Shown piece by piece: positions 6,461 to 9,781 of a stretch of DNA of 9,781 nucleotides (positions within the stretch are counted from its first letter, which is position 1; each line of letters begins with the position of its first letter). The position numbers and the translations under genes were made by a program. The stretch comes from Candidatus Uhrbacteria bacterium. Lineage in GTDB: Bacteria > Patescibacteriota > Patescibacteriia > UBA9934. Location: contig CAITFQ010000022.1 of NCBI GenBank assembly GCA_903891735.1, forward strand, positions 1-9,781. The letters are read 5' to 3'. The notes below the pieces were generated by a model. It was not told the origin of the DNA, ran no database searches, and saw nothing but the letters and a program-made list of their open reading frames with translations.

Positions 6461-6490
6461 AGATTGCTTCGCTGACGCTCGCAATGACGA
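6461..6490. repeat. Solo arm of a CGTCATTGCGAG-type palindromic repeat
   Basis: Read on the minus strand this begins TCGTCATTGCGAGCG and ends GCGAAGCAATCT, with terminal pairing ATTGC/GCAAT. I recognise this as a widely scattered intergenic repeat motif found in many unrelated bacterial genomes, where it often forms one arm of a larger palindrome. Only one arm is evident here. It starts directly after the murD stop codon. The bases between it and copy B (6441-6460) show no other feature. Confidence 0.6.
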
Positions 6491-6491
6491 G

Positions 6492-7946
6492 TTAAAGCGT
6501 CCGCACCGCATCCCGGAACTGCTCACCCCGTACAAACTCATTGGCGAACAACGGTGCACCAGGCGCTGCTGGCGACAACAGGACGACCGTGCCACGCACT
6601 GCTGACGCTCGGGCTTTCGTCACCGCACTCTCCATATCCATGGCACGCTCGGTACTTACTTTACCTTGCAACATCGTCTCAAAAATATCGGACGCCGTGC
6701 CTGGCAACAACACCACGTGCTTACAAGTTTTCACGATAGTTTCGATCAACTCATGATAATCGACACTCTGATCTTCCCCGCCAGCTAGCAACACCACTTC
6801 GCCATGCGTCCCAAACTTCTTGAGCGCGTCAATAGTCGCACTCGGCGTCGTCGCTACTGTGTCATTGATATACGTAATGTCGTCGACCTCCCGCACCAAT
6901 TCCTGTGGCTCGCTCGCACCAACGAACGATTTAAGCACACTCTGTACATCGTTGACGCTAACTCCGCGCAACAGCGCTGCACAGGCCGACGTCAAAACAT
7001 TCTCCAAATTCTCTGGACTCTTCAAGCCGAGTTCGGCCACTGGTCCAATTATCACATCGATATTATCTTTTCGGTACACCACATTACCCTCTTTCACATA
7101 ACACCCATCATGCTCTTGATACGTGGCCGAGCACCAAAAAACCTTCGCCTTCGTCTTAGTCGCTAACACCCGCAATGGCTCATTATCCCAGTTCAACACG
7201 GCAAACTGTTCTGGCGTCTGCCCTGTCAACAAAATCTCTTTACTGGCAACGTAAGCCGCAAAATCTTTGTACCTCGCCAGGTGATCGGGAAACACGTTGG
7301 TAATCACGGCAATCTGCGGACCGCGCCCAATATCCGCCAACGCCTTTGGCAAGTTTTCCAGCATCCAGCTTGATAACTCCAGCACCACTGGTGTCGCCGT
7401 CTTCTTCGCCAATAGTTCATCGATAACCTCAAGTGGCGACTGCACCACATTACCCGCCACCATCGCGCCAGCGTCTAACTTCTTAACCATCTCGCCGAGC
7501 AATCTCGTTGTCGTCGTCTTACCCCGCGTCCCCGTCACTGCGATAATTGGATAAGCAAAATAACGGAAAAATAAGCTAACATCACTCTCCACCGCCACGC
7601 CTTTCGCTCGCGCCTGCTCCACATACTCCACTTCACTCTGCACCCCCGGCGACTGCACTACACAATCCACGCTCAAAAAATCCTCACTCCGATGCTGCCC
7701 CAAAATAAACAACGGCTGATAAATCGCCCGATTCGGAAACTGCTCTTTATACTTATTAAACCACTCCATCACTTGGTCGACGCTTTCTTTTAGCTCCGCC
7801 GCGTCCTTCAGGTCGGTTATCACAATCTGACTGCCGTGCCGCAGCAACCATTTAGTGGCACTCAAACCGCCTCCCCCGCCATACCTCCCGAGCCCCATGA
7901 CCGTCACAATCGCATCTTGCCAACTCTCTTGTTTTAATAAGTCCAT
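6492..7946 (-). CDS. murD: MurD-like UDP-MurNAc-L-Ala--glutamate ligase, atypical motifs
   Basis: Adds the second residue (glutamate) of the peptidoglycan stem peptide in the cytoplasm. The 484-residue product has a Rossmann-like N-domain opening with MGLGRYGGGGG (17-27), P-loop GTRGKTT (139-145), ELSSWMLE (190-197), NVFPDHL (217-223) with K236 as the likely carbamylated lysine, AGGEDQSVDY (388-397) and a C-domain with LLSPAAPGAP (456-465) and FVRGEQF (471-477), all MurD-like. Two substrate-side motifs deviate: the HR pair is replaced in ASEPQELV, and the usual NDSKATN reads NDTVATT (361-367), losing the conserved lysine. This resembles divergent MurD/MurD2-type ligases, so L- versus D-glutamate addition is not settled. 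The start ATG (7946) is ten bases after an extended -10. Confidence 0.85.
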   Translation of the reverse strand: MDLLKQESWQDAIVTVMGLGRYGGGGGLSATKWLLRHGSQIVITDLKDAAELKESVDQVMEWFNKYKEQFPNRAIYQPLFILGQHRSEDFLSVDCVVQSPGVQSEVEYVEQARAKGVAVESDVSLFFRYFAYPIIAVTGTRGKTTTTRLLGEMVKKLDAGAMVAGNVVQSPLEVIDELLAKKTATPVVLELSSWMLENLPKALADIGRGPQIAVITNVFPDHLARYKDFAAYVASKEILLTGQTPEQFAVLNWDNEPLRVLATKTKAKVFWCSATYQEHDGCYVKEGNVVYRKDNIDVIIGPVAELGLKSPENLENVLTSACAALLRGVSVNDVQSVLKSFVGASEPQELVREVDDITYINDTVATTPSATIDALKKFGTHGEVVLLAGGEDQSVDYHELIETIVKTCKHVVLLPGTASDIFETMLQGKVSTERAMDMESAVTKARASAVRGTVVLLSPAAPGAPLFANEFVRGEQFRDAVRTL

Positions 7947-7956
7947 ATATGCTACG

Positions 7957-7965
7957 AGTATAGCA
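7957..7965 (-). promoter_or_regulatory. Extended -10 promoter of murD
   Basis: On the minus strand TGCTATACT lies ten bases before the murD ATG, so the transcript would carry a leader of only about three or four bases. The -35 is weak: TTTTGT at a 17-base spacing or TTGTTC at 15. Confidence 0.6.
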
Positions 7966-7987
7966 GAAACAGATACCGAACAAAATG

Positions 7988-8025
7988 CCTGTCACTTGGT
8001 GGCGTGCACGCCACTTAGAGACAGG
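7988..8025. repeat. Nested palindrome between the divergent murD and tRNA-Lys promoters
   Basis: The outer arms CCTGTC (7988-7993) and GACAGG (8020-8025) enclose a perfect 16-base palindrome GTGGCGTGCACGCCAC (7999-8014), with unpaired five-base stretches on each side. It fills the space between the two divergent -35 regions almost exactly. It could be a regulator-binding site, a REP-like interspersed hairpin or a supercoiling-sensitive cruciform; the window holds no second copy to decide. Confidence 0.6.
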
Positions 8026-8028
8026 AAC

Positions 8029-8057
8029 TTGATTTTATCCACCAATAATGCTATTCT
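8029..8057 (+). promoter_or_regulatory. Promoter of tRNA-Lys
   Basis: TTGATT (8029-8034), a 17-base spacer, then TATTCT (8052-8057) preceded by TGC, an extended -10. The predicted start near 8064 gives a 5' leader of about 16 bases before the mature tRNA. Confidence 0.6.
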
Positions 8058-8079
8058 CCCCCCGTCGCAAAACAACCAA

Positions 8080-8154
8080 GCGCTGGTAGCTCAGTGGTAG
8101 AGCAAAGGCCTTTTAAGCCTGTGGTCGTGGGTTCGATCCCCACTCGGCGCACCA
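8080..8154 (+). tRNA. tRNA-Lys (anticodon TTT)
   Basis: Acceptor GCGCTGG pairs with TCGGCGC (two G.U), the D-arm is GCTC/GAGC, the anticodon loop CTTTTAA gives TTT, and T-arm GTGGG/CCCAC has the standard loop TTCGATC. The discriminator is A and CCA is encoded (8152-8154). Position 27-43 is an A.G mismatch, as in the tRNA-Thr of this window. It is a single-gene unit with its own promoter and terminator. Confidence 0.97.
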
Positions 8155-8180
8155 AAAAATCCCCCATCGGGGGCTTTTTT
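8154..8180 (+). terminator. Intrinsic terminator of tRNA-Lys
   Basis: AAAAAATCCCCC and GGGGGCTTTTTT pair around the loop ATC with one T/C mismatch, starting at the last base of the encoded CCA. The design matches the terminator after tRNA-Thr, including the ATC loop. Its T-tract overlaps the -35 of the next gene. Confidence 0.9.
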
Positions 8181-8207
8181 GTTCTAAGTGCCGGCCGATG
8201 CTATACT
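8179..8207 (+). promoter_or_regulatory. Promoter of the GT39-like gene
   Basis: TTGTTC (8179-8184), 17 bases, then TATACT (8202-8207) with the TGC extension. The predicted start (about 8213-8214) leaves a leader of only about five bases before the ATG at 8219, and lies downstream of the alternative ATG at 8198. Confidence 0.6.
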
Positions 8208-8218
8208 CAGCACAATCT

Positions 8219-9727
8219 ATGTCTAAAATCTCCTCCCTCTGGCCCAAGCTGGCCGTCCTTGCCACCATGACCCTCGGCGCCGTCCTGCGAGCTATTCCGC
8301 TGATGCACCGCGACTTCTGGTACGACGAAGCCTTCACCGGCGTCACCGTCCGCCAGTCCTGGAGCCAAATGTTTACCATCATCGTCCACGACGTCCACCC
8401 CCCGCTTTACTATATTCTCCTCAAACTCTGGACGTTGATTGCCACTAGCAGCCCGCTGGCCATCCGCAGCTTTTCCGTCATCTTGAGCGTGGCCACCATC
8501 GGCCTTGTCTATGTTGCCCTCCGCCAGTGGTGCCCCAAAACCCCCGTACCGGCCATCATCGGCAGCCTCGTCATGGCTATCAACCCCTTCTTCGTCAACT
8601 ACGGCCAAGAAGCTCGCATGTACGCCCTACTAGCTTTTCTTCTCACCCTCACCGCCATCGTCCTCACCAAAGCCTGGACCAAGCCTTCCACCAAACTCCG
8701 TGTCATCTTCGGCCTTCTCCTGTTATCGCTAATGCTCACCCACTACCTCGGCGCCGTCTTTGCCCTGGCTTTCGTTATCGCCGACTTCTATCACTACTAC
8801 TCATCAACCCGTCGCCTATCGCTGGGCAAATTCCTGGCTTCCGCCTACGCCCTCCCCGTCCTTGGCGGCTTGGCTTGGCTCCCCTCTTTTCACGCCCAAG
8901 TCAGCGGCCACGGCTCACTCGGCTGGGTGCCTAACAGCACTTTCGATCATCTGCCAACCACCCTGCACATCTTCCTCTTCGGCGCTCCTGTCGGCGTGTC
9001 TGGCGTCCCTCCGGCCCTCGGCTATCGCTTTGACTGGCTGTCCGTTGCCTCCGTCAGCGTCGTCCTCGTCGTCCTCATCACCGCGCTCGTCGTCACCCTC
9101 ACCCTCAAAAAGAAATGGGACCACAATCTCAGCCTCGTCGCCTTCTTGACTGGTTTCCCCCTCATCGTCACCCTCGCCCTCCAACTTATTCACGTCCAAC
9201 TCTTCGTCGAGCGCTTCTTAACCGGTAGCGGCCTCTTCCTCGTGCTGTTCCTCATCGTTGGTTTGAGTCGCCTAGACAACAAACTCGCCATCCTCAAAGC
9301 CACCGCCCTGGTCTACGTTCTCTTCGTCCTGCTCATCAAACCCAATACCTACCAACCTCATTTCTCGACACTAGCTGCTAAAATCGATCAACTCGCTCCT
9401 CACACTGAAGTCCTAGCCACGGATCCCTTCGACTTCATCTTGCTCAACTTCTACTTGGGCGAACAAACCGACCTCCACCTCTACAACCAGAGCGACGTCA
9501 ACCAAAACATCGACGGCTGGGCCCTCATTTACGGCCAAGATCAAATCTTTACTCTGCCCACTGGTCCCGTCATCATCGCTGCCCACAACCCAGCCGACTT
9601 TCCTGGTTACAAAATCACCGGCACCGTCGACGACTTCACCATCCACCTCCCCAACGGCACACAAATCAGATGCAACCTCGACGACAAGCGACGACAGGCC
9701 TGGCAAAGAACCCAGGCGGCGGCCTGA
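8219..9727 (+). CDS. GT39-like polytopic membrane glycosyltransferase
   Basis: Members of this superfamily (PMT_2/ArnT-like, GT-C fold) transfer a sugar from a polyprenyl-phosphate donor to lipid or protein acceptors on the outer face of the cytoplasmic membrane. The 502-residue product begins with a TM helix (about 10-29) followed by an outward loop with the catalytic-type acidic pair in HRDFWYDEAFTG (D36-E37) and the family motif HPPLYYILLKLW (from H60). A later NYGQEARMYALLAFLL segment is also typical. Roughly ten further hydrophobic helices precede a soluble C-terminal tail of about 110 residues. I chose the ATG at 8219 over 8198, because the promoter -10 lies between them. Donor and acceptor cannot be inferred. 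No terminator is seen in the 54 bases after the stop. Confidence 0.85.
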   Translation: MSKISSLWPKLAVLATMTLGAVLRAIPLMHRDFWYDEAFTGVTVRQSWSQMFTIIVHDVHPPLYYILLKLWTLIATSSPLAIRSFSVILSVATIGLVYVALRQWCPKTPVPAIIGSLVMAINPFFVNYGQEARMYALLAFLLTLTAIVLTKAWTKPSTKLRVIFGLLLLSLMLTHYLGAVFALAFVIADFYHYYSSTRRLSLGKFLASAYALPVLGGLAWLPSFHAQVSGHGSLGWVPNSTFDHLPTTLHIFLFGAPVGVSGVPPALGYRFDWLSVASVSVVLVVLITALVVTLTLKKKWDHNLSLVAFLTGFPLIVTLALQLIHVQLFVERFLTGSGLFLVLFLIVGLSRLDNKLAILKATALVYVLFVLLIKPNTYQPHFSTLAAKIDQLAPHTEVLATDPFDFILLNFYLGEQTDLHLYNQSDVNQNIDGWALIYGQDQIFTLPTGPVIIAAHNPADFPGYKITGTVDDFTIHLPNGTQIRCNLDDKRRQAWQRTQAAA

Positions 9728-9781
9728 CGCCCCAGGGCACTACTCCCCCACCAACACCAACCGACCCTCCACCCGCGCTGC

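Noticed and set aside
8198..8218. Use of the upstream ATG at 8198 as the GT39 start
   Set aside because: It would add MLYSAQS, but the -10 (8202-8207) lies downstream of it, so this ATG would not be on the predicted transcript.
8113..8382. A minus-strand 89-residue reading frame ending in AEWGSNPRPQA
   Set aside because: Its C-terminal end is simply the antisense of tRNA-Lys and its terminator, and the rest is antisense to the GT39-like gene.
1..9781. CRISPR array, phage, integrase or transposase genes
   Set aside because: No regularly spaced direct repeats and no recombinase-like proteins were seen; the only repeats are the short structured elements listed.

Overview
The gene content and style suggest a chromosomal segment of a small-genome candidate-phylum bacterium, most plausibly Patescibacteria (CPR). 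This is an inference: there is no rRNA or other taxonomic marker here. The supporting signs are a short MurE-like ligase without the usual N-terminal domain, a MurD-like ligase with altered motifs, compact operons with ATGA overlaps, no visible Shine-Dalgarno sequences, and extended -10 promoters almost touching the start codons. All three tRNA genes encode their CCA. The genetic code looks standard, with no in-frame TGA.

Layout, left to right. 1-1298 (+) is the 3' part of an ABC-F ribosome-associated ATPase, cut by the window edge. It overlaps tail to tail with ftsX (-), which follows ftsE (-). ftsE and ftsX are separated by a structured repeat (copy A, 2209-2333). A tRNA-Gly(CCC)/tRNA-Thr(CGT) pair (+) starts from a promoter divergent to ftsE and ends in a hairpin terminator. 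That terminator also faces the end of a minus-strand operon read as: murE-like ligase (4949-6274), small membrane PH-domain protein, FtsB/DivIC-like division protein, membrane-anchored parvulin-type prolyl isomerase. Upstream of it (6275-6491) is a spacer with copy B of the same structured repeat and one arm of a second repeat, then murD (-). A 133-base divergent spacer with a large palindrome separates murD from tRNA-Lys(TTT) (+). A terminator, a promoter and a GT39-like polytopic membrane glycosyltransferase (+) close the window; the last 54 bases show nothing.

Functionally this is a cell-wall and division neighbourhood: MurD and MurE-like build the peptidoglycan stem peptide, FtsEX and the FtsB-like protein belong to the division machinery, and the prolyl isomerase probably folds exported proteins.

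The most interesting observation is the pair of structured elements A and B. They share a 69-base core (62/69 identical) whose internal stem differs by compensatory changes. Each is enclosed by an outer stem that is unrelated in sequence but preserved in pairing. All tolerated non-Watson-Crick pairs are G.U when read on the + strand, and both copies reverse the strand composition of their surroundings. This suggests an RNA-level element lying antisense to the flanking genes. I do not recognise it as a known family.
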